DNA of 64,000 nt from Paraburkholderia adhaesiva (lineage in GTDB: Bacteria > Pseudomonadota > Gammaproteobacteria > Burkholderiales > Burkholderiaceae): assembly GCF_021390575.1 (NCBI RefSeq), contig NZ_JAJEJQ010000004.1, positions 310,001-374,000 on the forward strand. The letters run 5' to 3'. The notes under the pieces were generated by a model. That model saw nothing but the letters and a program-made list of their open reading frames with translations, searched no databases and was not told the origin of the DNA. Below, piece by piece: positions 53,289 to 62,688 of this stretch (positions are counted from its first letter, which is position 1; each line of letters begins with the position of its first letter). The position numbers and the translations under genes are program-made.

Positions 53289-53456
53289 ATGTCGGAATTC
53301 TCCAGTTTCAAATGGAACGGTTTTTCGGGCCAGGGTCAGGAGGGGCGTCGTTCGTGGATCGCTTACCTCGTCGTGACAAAACAGTCCGTCAATCCCGGCT
53401 ACATCAAACAGATGCATCAAACGCGGGCGAAACATGGCTTTCGCATGGGTTGTTGA
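53289..53456 (+). CDS. 55-residue hypothetical protein
   Basis: MSEFSSFKWNGFSGQGQEGR then SWIAYLVVTKQSVNPGYIKQ. Short but compositionally native. Starts 23 bases after the preceding frame. Function unknown. Confidence 0.4.
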   Translation: MSEFSSFKWNGFSGQGQEGRRSWIAYLVVTKQSVNPGYIKQMHQTRAKHGFRMGC

Positions 53457-53553
53457 CGGTATTTAACAGAGAAAGATTCCAGATCGGTGCACGATTTGCC
53501 GCACGCGCGCGTAGAGGTTCGATGCTGGACGGTCTCTCACCGAGACTCAGGCC

Positions 53554-53694
53554 ATGACTGTCTGTGTTGCGTGGGAAACGTTTGCAGCGATGCTTGCCGA
53601 TCCGAACGCCTTGGGCATTGGCGATAGCGCTCGAGAGCTGGCAGATCTGTACAAGACACGACTGGCACAAGTGCAATTGCTGATCTACGTCTGA
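53554..53694 (+). CDS. 46-residue hypothetical protein
   Basis: MTVCVAWETFAAMLADPNAL then GIGDSARELADLYKTRLAQV, helical. Followed by GCAGGAAAGC and the DUF4349 gene 16 bases later. No known family. Confidence 0.35.
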   Translation: MTVCVAWETFAAMLADPNALGIGDSARELADLYKTRLAQVQLLIYV

Positions 53695-53710
53695 TCGCAG
53701 GAAAGCGCAT

Positions 53711-54520
53711 ATGACGAAGTGGCGGAAGCTGATTTGGATGATAGTGTGGTTGCCGATGCTGGCCGCCTGCTCGAAAAACCTGGAACCGACATCGATGGAA
53801 GCGACATCGGCTCCTGTTGCTGGGGAAACGCCGAAGGCGGGAGCGTTGCTGGCCTATGAGCACAGCATCGGCATCACTATGCCAGTGGCGCAGATTTCAG
53901 GCCGCGTGTCGGCGGTGCGCGAGGCTTGCGATTCGGTACGTTTCGGTGCGTGCAATGTACTACGCATCGAACAGAGCGATCGCGACGCGTCGCTGACTGT
54001 CCGGGTAGTGCCTGCGGGGGTGGAGCCGCTGTCGGGGCTCGCCTCCCAGGGTGGAGCGATCTCGTCCCGGGAGACGAGTGCACAAGACCTGAGCGAAGCG
54101 GTGGGAGACAATCGGCGGCAGCGGGAACAGCTCGACGCCTATATGACGCGGCTCGGTGAACTCGCCCAGCGCAAGGATCTGGCCGTTGCCGACCTGATCG
54201 CCGTGAGCCGTGAGCAAGCGCAGGTACAGACACAGCGAGCGACGTTGGAGAAAGAGGCCACTCAGCAGCAGCGGCGTATCGATACTAATCTGCTGGAGAT
54301 GCACTTCAGCGGCAGCGACACGGACTCCCGCAGCGTTCGTGTGGGCAAGGCGTTCAGGGAATCTCTAGATCATCTGACCGATGGGGTTGCCGATGCCATT
54401 CATATGTTGTCCTACGCCATTCCATTTCTGCTGCTGGCCTTGCCGATCTGCCTGGCGTGGCGCTGGGTGTGGCGTCGCCTGATCGGAAAATCGCGTAAGC
54501 GGTCAACGGGAACTGATTGA
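53711..54520 (+). CDS. DUF4349-like lipoprotein
   Basis: 269 residues. Lipobox MLAACSK (Cys20). A periplasmic domain (EHSIGITMPVAQISGRVSAV) is followed by a long coiled coil (RREQLDAYMTRLGELAQRKD..., about 130-190) and a C-terminal membrane helix (AIPFLLLALPICLAWRWVW) with a basic tail, the DUF4349 layout. Probably spans the envelope with both lipid and helix anchors. Function unknown. Confidence 0.75.
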   Translation: MTKWRKLIWMIVWLPMLAACSKNLEPTSMEATSAPVAGETPKAGALLAYEHSIGITMPVAQISGRVSAVREACDSVRFGACNVLRIEQSDRDASLTVRVVPAGVEPLSGLASQGGAISSRETSAQDLSEAVGDNRRQREQLDAYMTRLGELAQRKDLAVADLIAVSREQAQVQTQRATLEKEATQQQRRIDTNLLEMHFSGSDTDSRSVRVGKAFRESLDHLTDGVADAIHMLSYAIPFLLLALPICLAWRWVWRRLIGKSRKRSTGTD

Positions 54521-55045
54521 ATGCATGTCGAAGGCACGGCTGTTTCCGCATGGCACTCTCGCTAAAAGGCGGTCCGCGTTGTACCTGATCGTCTCGGCGA
54601 ATTCTCCTGGCATGTTCGGTGGGATTCAGAGGTCCTGTAGAGGCAGTCAGCCGCGATGAGCGTTCCTGTGCGGGTCCGCCTACATCGTGACAGCTCCACT
54701 GTCGAACAGAATAAACTCATCATCGGCGTGCAGCAGGCGCACGAAACGGATGATGTCGGTGGGTGCGGCCATGAAGTCCTGTTTTAGTGGGGCGCCGTAT
54801 CCAGCCGGAATTGTTCGCTTTTTTTTTGCGGCAGATGATGTGTAGCCTGCCTGCGCTCCACGACTTCCGTGGCGATTCCTTCGCGGCGGCCGCACGACGT
54901 CGGCTCGCTCGCAGATGACCGTAACGATGCCGTTCTGTAGCGCCCGCCATTGGAATCAGCGTGCCGCGGAAGTGCCGGTTGCCACCTGAGAAAAGCGGCC
55001 CGGAAAATCTGGGTCACTGCCGGTAGTGGTGGCTTGCCGCTGGCT
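54521..55045. other. Gene-poor region with relics
   Basis: Contains a T9 run near 54818-54826 and, on the minus strand, a native-looking scrap (MAAPTDIIRFVRLLHADDEF) without a credible start or end context. Otherwise nothing supportable. Confidence 0.35.
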
Positions 55046-57206
55046 TTAGTGGGACTGATCCGGAAAGCTGCCCTTCGCGGCCGCATCACGCAACGAGTCG
55101 GGCAGTGACCAGTGAAACAATTCGCGGTCGCCTAGCGCCCACAGGTCTGCGCCATTCCACGAAAAGGCCACGGCGTGCAGCTCGCTTCGTGAGGAGGTCT
55201 CCAACTGCACCGGTGTCCGTGCCTGGGCGATGTCCCAAAGCACCACATGGGGGCTGCCGGGCTTCATGCCGCCCAGGGCCAGGAATCGCCCGTGAGCGGA
55301 ACGCGCTGCAGCCGCCAGTTTCTCACTGCGCCCCAACAGGGCGGATAGCGCATGGCCATCCTTGAGATTGACCACGTGCATGCCAACGAAACTGCCATTG
55401 TCATTGCTCACGCTATACAACGAGGATGGCATGTGTCCGTCGTCCGCCAACCGCAATTCGAAGCCAGTGGCAATCCAGCCGGCTTCCGGCGAGCCCAGCG
55501 GCGTGGGCGCTCCCTGCGCCACGCCGGTGGCGTTGTGAGGATCAGGGGCGCCGAATCCGAATCGTTGGGGCAGGGCCAGCGCGCGCAGGACGCGGCCGCT
55601 GGCAGCGTCGAGTTCGGCAATGCCGGGCTGGTCTTCCACCCAGAAGACCTTGGGGTCGCGCCAGCGCACGGGCCATATCAGCGTGTTGCCTTCCATGTCC
55701 GCGCCCATCATCGCCTGCCGGGCGGACAAAAAGGCGGTTCCGAACGGCCAGGCGTCATGTGCCAAAGAAGGCGGTGCTGTCGGTCGCAGCACGCTCAGGA
55801 GTACGCCTCCGAGCGGGTTTTTCTGCCTGTCGCCGAGCGAAATGTTGTGGTCGAAGACAGCCGGCAACTGGTCGCCCGCCAGTTCCCAGCGTAAGCTGCC
55901 AAAGTCACCGCGATCGGCGTCAGACCGCGTCATTGCGTAGTGGGTCAGGCGGCGCGCATCCACGTCGTAGGCAAACCATTCGTGTGTGGCCTGACGCGTG
56001 CTGGCGCCATCGAACCAGGCGGTGTGCCCGTTCGCGCTGAGCGCCAGCTGGCCAGCTCCCTCCTCACCACGCCAGATCTCTTCCGCCTTCCAGCCGCCGT
56101 TGGCCTGATGCAGCCGCCACACGCGTTGCGACCAGCCGCTGTCAGTCCAGCACTTGAGAACTGAACAGCAGGTCGCCGTCGGGCAAGGCTAGCAGGTCGT
56201 GGGGATAGAGCGCGGGGCGTTGATCCGTGACCAGCGCATCCCAGCGAATCGCCTGCGCCTTGATGATGGGGACATTGCGGGCTGGCGCAACCAGCGCCAG
56301 AGTGGGCGTAGCGGTGGTCCGGGGCACGGGCTGCACCCAAGCCCTGGGCGAGCGCGCGATCTCCACCTGGCCAGGCAGGCCTGCCAGTGCGTCGCGAACG
56401 GCCAGGAAAACCGGTGCCGGCACAATGTCGTCGCCCAAGGTAGCGCTCGGTCCAGTACTCAGGATGTTGAAGTCGTCGCTAAAGAGTCTGGTAAATGGGT
56501 GATAGTTGGGGTTGGCGTAGCGATCCTCACGGCGTATTTGTACTGCGGTGGCCGGATGTGCAAACATGGCAGTGACGTCAGATACGTCGATAGATAGCGT
56601 GCTCTCCTGTTTGCCGAAAAGACCGTATTTGAGGTGTTGCGTCGCGGACCAATAAGGGTAAGTGACGCGGAAGGCATCGAGTGTGTACCGGTCTGCCGGT
56701 ACCGATGCGTCGCGATCTAGCGGTATGGGATCCAGGCGCGCCCGCGCCCGGGCGAGCCAAGGCTCGATTTCTGATGGCGTAAGCGCACCCTGCGCGACCG
56801 CCTGCTGCAAGCGGGGCAAGGTAAAGCGTTCCACCAGCGCGTTGCGCAGATCAGCGCGGCGCGACAGCAGAACCGCGTTCCAGTCGTCCGGCAGGTAGGC
56901 CAGTGGCTTGTCTCGTACTTCGGTGGTGAACTTGCCGAACATGCCCAACGCTTGCTGTACGATGGGCTGCACTTCGCCATAAGGCGCTCCGACCAGCAGC
57001 ACGACCGAGCGGGCGATCTGTGCACCCTTCGCGCCATCCCACACCAGGATCTGCTCCTTGTTCCTGGCAGCCACAGTCGCATACTTGGGGAGCGCAGCCG
57101 CGGATTCGGTGCGCCAGCCCGTTCCCTCGACAGTCGTCTCCGGCGCCGTTGCCATCGCGCCCGTTGCCAGCAGACCCATTGCAATGCTCACGATCCGCCT
57201 GATCAT
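55046..57206 (-). pseudogene. Exported propeller-like protein split by a frame change
   Basis: Starts at an ATG preceded by GAGAGGAAA (MIRRIVSIAMGLLATGAMAT, signal peptide). The first frame (354 residues) ends at DLLFSSQVLD and a TGA at 56142. A second frame immediately continues WTDSGWSQRVWRLHQANGGW and runs 358+ residues with propeller-like units (GNTLIWPVRWRDPKVFWVED, GRFLALGGMKPGSPHVVLWD). The junction around 56145-56155 needs a one-base correction to join them. Total about 720 residues. Function unknown. Confidence 0.6.
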
Positions 57207-57264
57207 CCGGTTTCCTCTCCGGCGTCCGCCGAAAAACAAATGGCCCGCACAGCGGCGGGCTGTC

Positions 57265-57495
57265 GCGATCACTCCAGGTCGGACAGTCTGCTCGTGCGAC
57301 CGAACTACATGAGGCGCTGCTTCGCGATGGTGAGCGACAGGCGCTCGATCTGAATGGCTCAAGACGGGAGTTGTTTCTGCAGTTCGGTAACTGTGCATGG
57401 TGTTTACGCACAACCTCATCGCGCTCGCGAAGTATCTCGTTGCGAGCGAACACTAACGCTTTCGGTGCGTCGATGTCGTCGGGCAGGACTGTCGC
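57265..57495 (-). pseudogene. IS66 transposase N-terminal debris
   Basis: The minus strand shows LPDDIDAPKALVFARNEILR and then, in another frame, IQIERLSLTIAKQRLM and FGRTSRLSDLE, matching the coiled-coil and RMQFGRSSEKL regions of IS66 TnpC. Several stops and a frame change make it dead. It lies immediately upstream of the split exported-protein gene. Confidence 0.65.
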
Positions 57496-57820
57496 GCGAA
57501 GTTCATATGGCCACAACCTACGTTACGCGCGCGGGACTGACCGGAAGTTGACGATGGACAAGGCTGTTTGCAGTGCTCTGCGTGGGCGTCGAGCGGTGTT
57601 CGGAAGTGGTTCAGGTTCGGCCGCCGGCTGGGCTTGCGCGGTGCAAGCCACGGGTTCGGCACGCCGATGCGCGTGTTGCCTGCGGCATGGTCGATCCACG
57701 TCAGAGTTTATTGCCCTCTCCCAGCCACCTGTCCGAATTCCGTGGTCGTATACCCGGTTAATTCCGAATTCAGCGCGGCCTGCAAGGGCGGCTGCGCGTT
57801 TAACCACCAAAGGTGAAACA

Positions 57821-58051
57821 ATGAAAAAAATCGTGACATTCGCGGCATGTGCTGCGCTAGCTACCCTGCTGGGTGGCTGTTTGTGGTGGCCTCCAGGCGG
57901 TGGGCCGGGTGGTGGACCAGGCGGCCCCGGTGGAGGTCCGCGTGGCTACGGCGGGGGGCCAGGTGGCTACGGTGGAGGTCAAGGCGGCTACGGTGGAGGT
58001 CCAGGTCCACGCAGCGAAATCGTGGTGCCCCATGCGACGCGGAGTGTCTGA
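57821..58051 (+). CDS. Glycine-rich small lipoprotein
   Basis: 76 residues. Signal peptide and lipobox MKKIVTFAACAALATLLGGC, then a low-complexity tail of GG/GYGGG units (about 35 glycines of 56 mature residues) ending EIVVPHATRSV. Similar small envelope lipoproteins are common in Burkholderia; role unknown. ATG is preceded by AAAGG. Confidence 0.65.
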   Translation: MKKIVTFAACAALATLLGGCLWWPPGGGPGGGPGGPGGGPRGYGGGPGGYGGGQGGYGGGPGPRSEIVVPHATRSV

Positions 58052-58188
58052 CCGGGTGCTCTGAGCTCGGCGGTTGTACCGCCGTGAGCGCGTTCGGTCC
58101 GGAGAGTTGCGCCAAGCCCTCCACGAGCAAAAGGGGGAGAACTGCCTAATCCAATGCCGTCGCCCCTGAATCGTTCGATTGGAACGAA

Positions 58189-58213
58189 AACGCCAGCCTT
58201 GGGGGCTGGCGTT
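58189..58213 (+). terminator. Hairpin downstream of the small lipoprotein gene
   Basis: AACGCCAGCC, loop TTGGG, GGCTGGCGTT: a perfect 10-bp GC-rich stem. The 3' side has only TTCG rather than a T run, so intrinsic termination is plausible but not strong. A run of A precedes the stem, which would serve the opposite strand. Confidence 0.5.
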
Positions 58214-58569
58214 CGTGCCGGTCTTTCCCGACGGTCAGTTCGCGTGCAATGCGCCGGCATTTCCGGCCCCGGCGCGGGCGAATTATCAACGGTCGCCCTT
58301 GCAGGCGTCGCGGTGTGGATGATAGCGCACGCGTATGTGTGTTGTGTTACCGGGTCCGGCGCGAGTGAGGTTCCCCCGGTTTTTCGCCTTGGGGCTGCGG
58401 ACGAAAACTTGGACTACCTGGATGTGGTTCATGTACGCGAACGAAGACCGCGGTCGAGCGGTCCGACTCGACATAAAACCAGGTTATCCACAATTGAACT
58501 TGGCGGGGACATGAACCGCTGTAGCTTTATGGAAATGTCGTTTTCTGAACATCATCTTTAAAGGACCGT

Positions 58570-58710
58570 ATGAATCGCAGGATTTTTGTGTTCGCTTCAG
58601 CAGCTATCGCTATTGGGTCCATCGCGGGTTGCATGACCCATGACTTGTACGAAAACATCAACAGACCTGAGTATCGGACCTATAAGGATGCTCTGCACAG
58701 TTCAATCTGA
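58570..58710 (+). CDS. 46-residue putative lipoprotein
   Basis: MNRRIFVFASAAIAIGSIAG then CMTHDLYENINRPEYR: a signal with lipobox IAGC at about residue 21. AAAGGA lies upstream at good spacing. Short exported peptide of unknown role. Confidence 0.5.
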   Translation: MNRRIFVFASAAIAIGSIAGCMTHDLYENINRPEYRTYKDALHSSI

Positions 58711-58731
58711 GGGAAAACTGACTGATCGCCG

Positions 58732-58747
58732 ATCATCGATCGATGAT
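58732..58747. repeat. 16-bp perfect palindrome
   Basis: ATCATCGATCGATGAT. Lies in the roughly 120-base gap between the 46-residue lipoprotein gene and the IS5 fragment. May be an operator or chance. Confidence 0.5.
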
Positions 58748-58830
58748 GTCGGTGTCAGATTGGCAGGCTGAGCGCACGCGTCAGGCGCACAACCGAGCGC
58801 CCAACCTCTGCACAACTCGCTTTTTCGCCA

Positions 58831-59320
58831 TTACGGGCGCACGTCTCCTGTCAACGCGAGCAACGACCGCCGCGCCATCCAAAGATTCGACAGTGCAAAC
58901 AGCGTGATGATCTGCGAGGTATTCTTGGTCAGGCCGCGGTAGCGGGTCTTCTGATAGACAAACTGTCTTTTGATGACGCGGAAGGGATGTTCAACCTTCG
59001 ATCGCACCACCGATTTGAAGTATTCCAAACGCTTGGTCATCTCTTTGAGTTCGCCTTCGGGCAGTGCTTTGACGCGACCACGCCGGGCCGCGACGTGCCA
59101 GATCGGGCCTTCACGGCCGGTACGCTTCTCCACCCCTTGATAACCCGCATCGGCGTAGGCCACGCGCTCCTTGCCATGAAGCAAGTGCTCGGCCTCGAGC
59201 ACATCGGCGACCGGCTGCTTGAGCACGATGCCATCGTGGGGTTGTTCAACGAGACGGTCGAGACGGCGCACGCACGCGGCTATCCGGCATGGTCGGTCGT
59301 GAATGCGCAGATGACGCAGG
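58831..59320 (-). pseudogene. IS5-family transposase, C-terminal part
   Basis: The minus strand reads EHLLHGKERVAYADAGYQGV, then KVEHPFRVIKRQFVYQKTRY and NTSQIITLFALSNLWMARRS, the IS5-group C-terminal half (second Asp in ADAGYQG, Glu in VEHPFR). The N-terminal half is absent; homology stops where the CDI toxin fragment on the other strand begins. Confidence 0.85.
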
Positions 59321-59359
59321 CAAGTGTGAGTGTCAAACGCAATCTCAAGTTGATACAGC

Positions 59360-59689
59360 TTGTCCAACGGGGGCGCCTCGGAAACCGGCTCGGACTTGTT
59401 GGGCAACCTGACCGCGAATGTGGCGGCAGGCGTGGGCGGTGCGCTGGTCGGAGGCGCCGCAGGTGCGTCTACCGCATCGAGCGTATATTTGTACAACCAG
59501 GGTAATGATCGAAAAAGCATGATCGCATGCGACATTATTTCTGCAGAGTGTAAGGGCTCCGTACTCCGAGAATTCCCTGGGCAGTACTTGAATTCACCAT
59601 TGAGTGACATTATGAGTGATGCGGCTAGTGGTGGTAGTGATGCACGCAAAGCACTTAAATTGCTCAAGGACAATCGATTCAAGAAATGA
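59360..59689 (+). pseudogene. CdiA/BcpA toxin, C-terminal fragment
   Basis: 109 codons. NLTANVAAGVGGALVGGAAG and TASSVYLYNQGN match the glycine/alanine-rich segment just before the variable toxin end of CDI exoproteins. After it comes a unique end (MIACDIISAECKGSVLREFP, then SDARKALKLLKDNRFKK). The rest of the giant exoprotein (normally about 3000 residues) is replaced by the IS5 fragment. No start is credible, so it is a silent relic unless recombined. Confidence 0.7.
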
Positions 59690-59700
59690 GGGTATGAGAA

Positions 59701-59931
59701 ATGGATAATTTATTTAATCTTCTTGATCGACTTGATGCCGCAAATATTTACTATACGCTGGGTCGGAATCGTTCCGACACGGTGCTCGTGACAATGACCG
59801 TAGTCGGAATGCGGGTTGAGATCGATGTATTCCGCGATGGGCATATGGAGATGTGCGTCTTTTGCGGGAGTGAGTCTCCGATCGAAAATAGCGATGTCTT
59901 GGACGAAATAATAAAATCAAATTCTAGTTAG
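59701..59931 (+). CDS. Putative CDI immunity protein (BcpI/CdiI-like)
   Basis: 76 residues (MDNLFNLLDRLDAANIYYTL, then VEIDVFRDGHMEMCVFCGSE). Small acidic soluble protein starting 11 bases after the toxin relic, the fixed place of the cognate immunity gene. AT content is higher than its surroundings, typical of exchangeable toxin/immunity ends. The assignment rests on position. Confidence 0.6.
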   Translation: MDNLFNLLDRLDAANIYYTLGRNRSDTVLVTMTVVGMRVEIDVFRDGHMEMCVFCGSESPIENSDVLDEIIKSNSS

Positions 59932-60056
59932 TGATAGTCACGACTTCGCGAACAACGCTAGCGGGTTATAAGACTGAATGGTGCTGTGCTTGGGCCGGTT
60001 TTCGGAAAGGCTGCTCAAGCTATCGTAAACCAGTCAAAATAAATGATAGTCAAAAA

Positions 60057-60344
60057 ATGAACCACGATATCATCCATGGTATTTTGTCGGGCTTGATTGG
60101 CCCCATTGCTTCAAAATGGGCGTCAAGATTTAAGTGCAGGCTGATATTTTTGGTAACTGTCGTCGGTCTTTATTTATCTGCACTCATGGGCCTCGTCTAT
60201 GTGCACGGTTGGCGCATTGGGTTCAAATTGTTCATGAATAGGACGACTAACTTTGCTGGGATTCTTGTTCCGATGGCCTTGGGATTGCTTGCCGTTTTCA
60301 TAGTCTTCATCTCATCTATTGGCGAACAACGCAAGAAAGAATAA
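60057..60344 (+). CDS. Small membrane protein in the CDI locus
   Basis: 95 residues (MNHDIIHGILSGLIGPIASK) with two membrane helices (LIFLVTVVGLYLSALMGLVY, AGILVPMALGLLAVFIVFIS) and a basic tail. Its AT-rich composition and place between immunity and transporter genes suggest an orphan immunity protein for a membrane-acting toxin, or an accessory (BcpO-position) gene. Inference only. Confidence 0.5.
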   Translation: MNHDIIHGILSGLIGPIASKWASRFKCRLIFLVTVVGLYLSALMGLVYVHGWRIGFKLFMNRTTNFAGILVPMALGLLAVFIVFISSIGEQRKKE

Positions 60345-60382
60345 ATAGTAACTTGCATCCATCGATCCAAGATTTGTTTTGA

Positions 60383-60718
60383 ATTATTCTTGGAATCGCA
60401 TTAGTAACCAGTAGGCGGGAAAATGAAATTTCGATAATTGAGGATGAGAATTTCTCAAAATGGTTTAGAAGCACATTAATAATTGGCGGTCTTGTTTTGC
60501 CTTTGTTTGAATCGGCGTAGAACAGTTCTCGCATTGGTTTGGGGTATTTTTTTACGGGATTCCTGCTTGCAGTAATTGGCGGATATTCGACCCAGGCGGA
60601 TACGTTGGGACTCAAGCCCTTCGACTACAGCTATAGAAAGGCCCGTAAGTGCTACGAAAAGTACTACGGCGAAAGCAGACAGGACGATAACAAAAGCAAC
60701 AAGGCAGATGAAAATTAA
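60383..60718 (+). pseudogene. Degenerate membrane-protein gene in the CDI locus
   Basis: The frame reads ENEISIIEDENFSKWFRSTL, then IIGGLVLPLFESA-stop-NSSRIGLGYFFTGFLLAVIG and a charged tail (DYSYRKARKCYEKYYGESRQ). One in-frame TAG (60518-60520) and no start codon. It could be another orphan immunity relic. Its 3' end overlaps the transporter start. Confidence 0.5.
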
Positions 60719-62410
60719 CAGAAACCTTTTGGCTGTTCCGCTCGCGGTTCTCTTCCCTCTCGCTGTCCATGCGCAAACTCCGCCCGACGTGGCAGCGGCG
60801 GCGGCCCGCGCGAACGCCGAGCAGCAACAGCAGGTCCAGCAGCAACGCGACGGGCAGCAGCGCGCGGCAACGGTTGCCGCGCCCGTTGTGCGCTCGGCGG
60901 CGCCTGTGGCGGGGAAATGCCGGTCCTGCCGGTCGAGACGCCGTGTTTCCGTATCGACTCGTTCTCGGTCGAGGTGCCCGACACACTGCCCGAGGTGACC
61001 CGTGTGAAGGGCGCGTCAGCCCTGCCAATGGACCCGTTCGCATTCCTGCACGACTGGCTGCGGCACTATGAGGGGCAGTGCGTGGGCAAGCAGGGCCTCG
61101 ACCTACTGACCAAAGGTCTGCAAGGCGTCATCCTGAGCCGGGGCTACATTACGACGCGCGTCCTCCTGCCGGCGCAGGACCTCTCAAAGGGGGCGCTCAA
61201 GTTCGCCCTCATACCGGGCGTGACCCGCCACCTGAAGTTCGCCGACGCCGACACGCGCGGCACCCTCAAAACCGTGTTCCCGGCGCGGGACGGGGACGTA
61301 CTCCAGTTGCGTGACCTGGAGCAGGGTCTGGAGCAGATGAAGCGCGTACCGAACCAGGATGCGAGCATGGAGATCGTGCCCGGTACGGTGCCGGGTGAAA
61401 GCGATGTGGTCATTACCGCCAAGCGCACCAAACCGTGGTCGCTCGTAGTCTCCGCAGACAACTCGGGCACGCGTGAGACGGGCGGCTATATCGGTAACGT
61501 GTCGCTCGGCCTGTACAACCTGCTGGGCCTGAATGATGTGCTTTCGGCAGGCTTCAACCACGATCTGCAGTTCGGCAATCACGACCTCGGCACGCACGGC
61601 TGGAATGCCTCGTATGCAGTGCCGTGGGGCTACTGGACCGGCACGCTGTACGGCTATACGAATACGTACTACCAGCAGGTTGCCTACGCCAACGACAAAT
61701 TTGTCGCGAGCGGCAACGCGCAGACGGTGGGCCTCAAGCTGGAGCGGGTCATTCGCCGCAGCCAGAGCGACGTAACGGGCGTCGAGTTCCAGCTTATCAA
61801 GCGGTGGGGCGAGAGCTTTATCGCGGATACCTCTATACCGCAGCAGCACCGCGACAACACGTTCATTGAGGCTGGGCTGACCAACCGTCATTACTTCGGC
61901 GCGTCGCAGTTCGACGGCACGCTCGCTTACCGGCAGGGCATCGGTGGACTCGGCGCGCAGCCCGATACGCCGGGCGGTCCGACCTACCGCTTCAGGATGG
62001 CGACGCTCGACGCGAACCTCTCGGTGCCGTTCGCGCTCGCGGGGCAGTCGTTCCGCTATGTCGGCACGCTGCACGGGCAGTTCACCACCGACGAGCTGAA
62101 CTACATCGATGACCTGACCATCGGCAGCCGCTACACCGTGCGCGGCTTCAGCGGTGAAACGATGCTCGCGGCGGAGAAAGGCTTCTACTGGCGCAACGAA
62201 CTGCAGTATCCGCTCGGGCAGACGGGGCAGGCGGTCTATGCGGGGCTGGACTACGGTCGTGTATGGGGACCGTCTACTGCGCTGCTGGTGGGAACGCAAC
62301 TGGCGGGCGCAGTCGTGGGATTACGCGGGGGTGTACCGACACGCTTTGGCGCGTACAGCTATGAGAGGTTTGGCCGGGATTCGCGAAAAATCCGCCACAT
62401 CAAAGTCTAA
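60708..62410 (+). pseudogene. TpsB-type transporter (BcpB/CdiB-like) with a one-base frame break
   Basis: The ATG begins a signal peptide (MKINRNLLAVPLAVLFPLAV) followed by an Ala/Gln-rich linker. At a run of four G (60911-60914) the frame is off by one; adding a G restores VAGEMPVLPVETPCFRIDSF and the rest. Next come a POTRA domain (VTRVKGASALPMDPFAFLHD..., GLQGVILSRGYITTRVLLPA) and a ShlB/FhaC-type beta-barrel ending TRFGAYSYERFG. Such pores secrete CdiA-type proteins. With the break, no exported transporter is made from the first ATG. Confidence 0.8.
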
Positions 62411-62688
62411 CCTACTGATTTAATGTCGAAATTTTGCTTGTCGATAGTCCATCCGCGTCCGCTCTTGCACTGAATCTCGGTGTGCAGATATGCCTTCATC
62501 ACAATGCTACGCAGTGGTGTGCAAGTATCGCCGGTGGCTAGCGTGAACAGAATTCTCGCTTCTGTGTCACTTTCCGAGGCGTATACAGGGGTGGCCGTGG
62601 TGGCCACCCATACTTCGTGCGTTTTGTTTGAGCAAGCCGACATCGGGATTCCGATCGCGACGATGATCGCTGTAAGAATGTTTCTCAT
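62407..62688 (-). CDS. Small lipoprotein, putative effector immunity
   Basis: 93 residues (MRNILTAIIVAIGIPMSACS) with lipobox MSAC (Cys19) and an SH3-like mature part (VWVATTATPVYASESDTEAR). It starts inside the end of the effector gene (4-base overlap), the usual place for a periplasmic immunity protein against a cell-wall or membrane effector. Binding is inferred from layout. Confidence 0.6.
   Translation of the reverse strand: MRNILTAIIVAIGIPMSACSNKTHEVWVATTATPVYASESDTEARILFTLATGDTCTPLRSIVMKAYLHTEIQCKSGRGWTIDKQNFDIKSVG

Noticed and set aside
57900..58015. GGTGGAGGT-type DNA repeats as a tandem regulatory repeat
   Set aside because: They are explained by the glycine-rich lipoprotein coding sequence.
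61184..62299. Long minus-strand open frame opposite the TpsB barrel
   Set aside because: Codon-bias shadow; the plus strand carries clear POTRA and barrel features.
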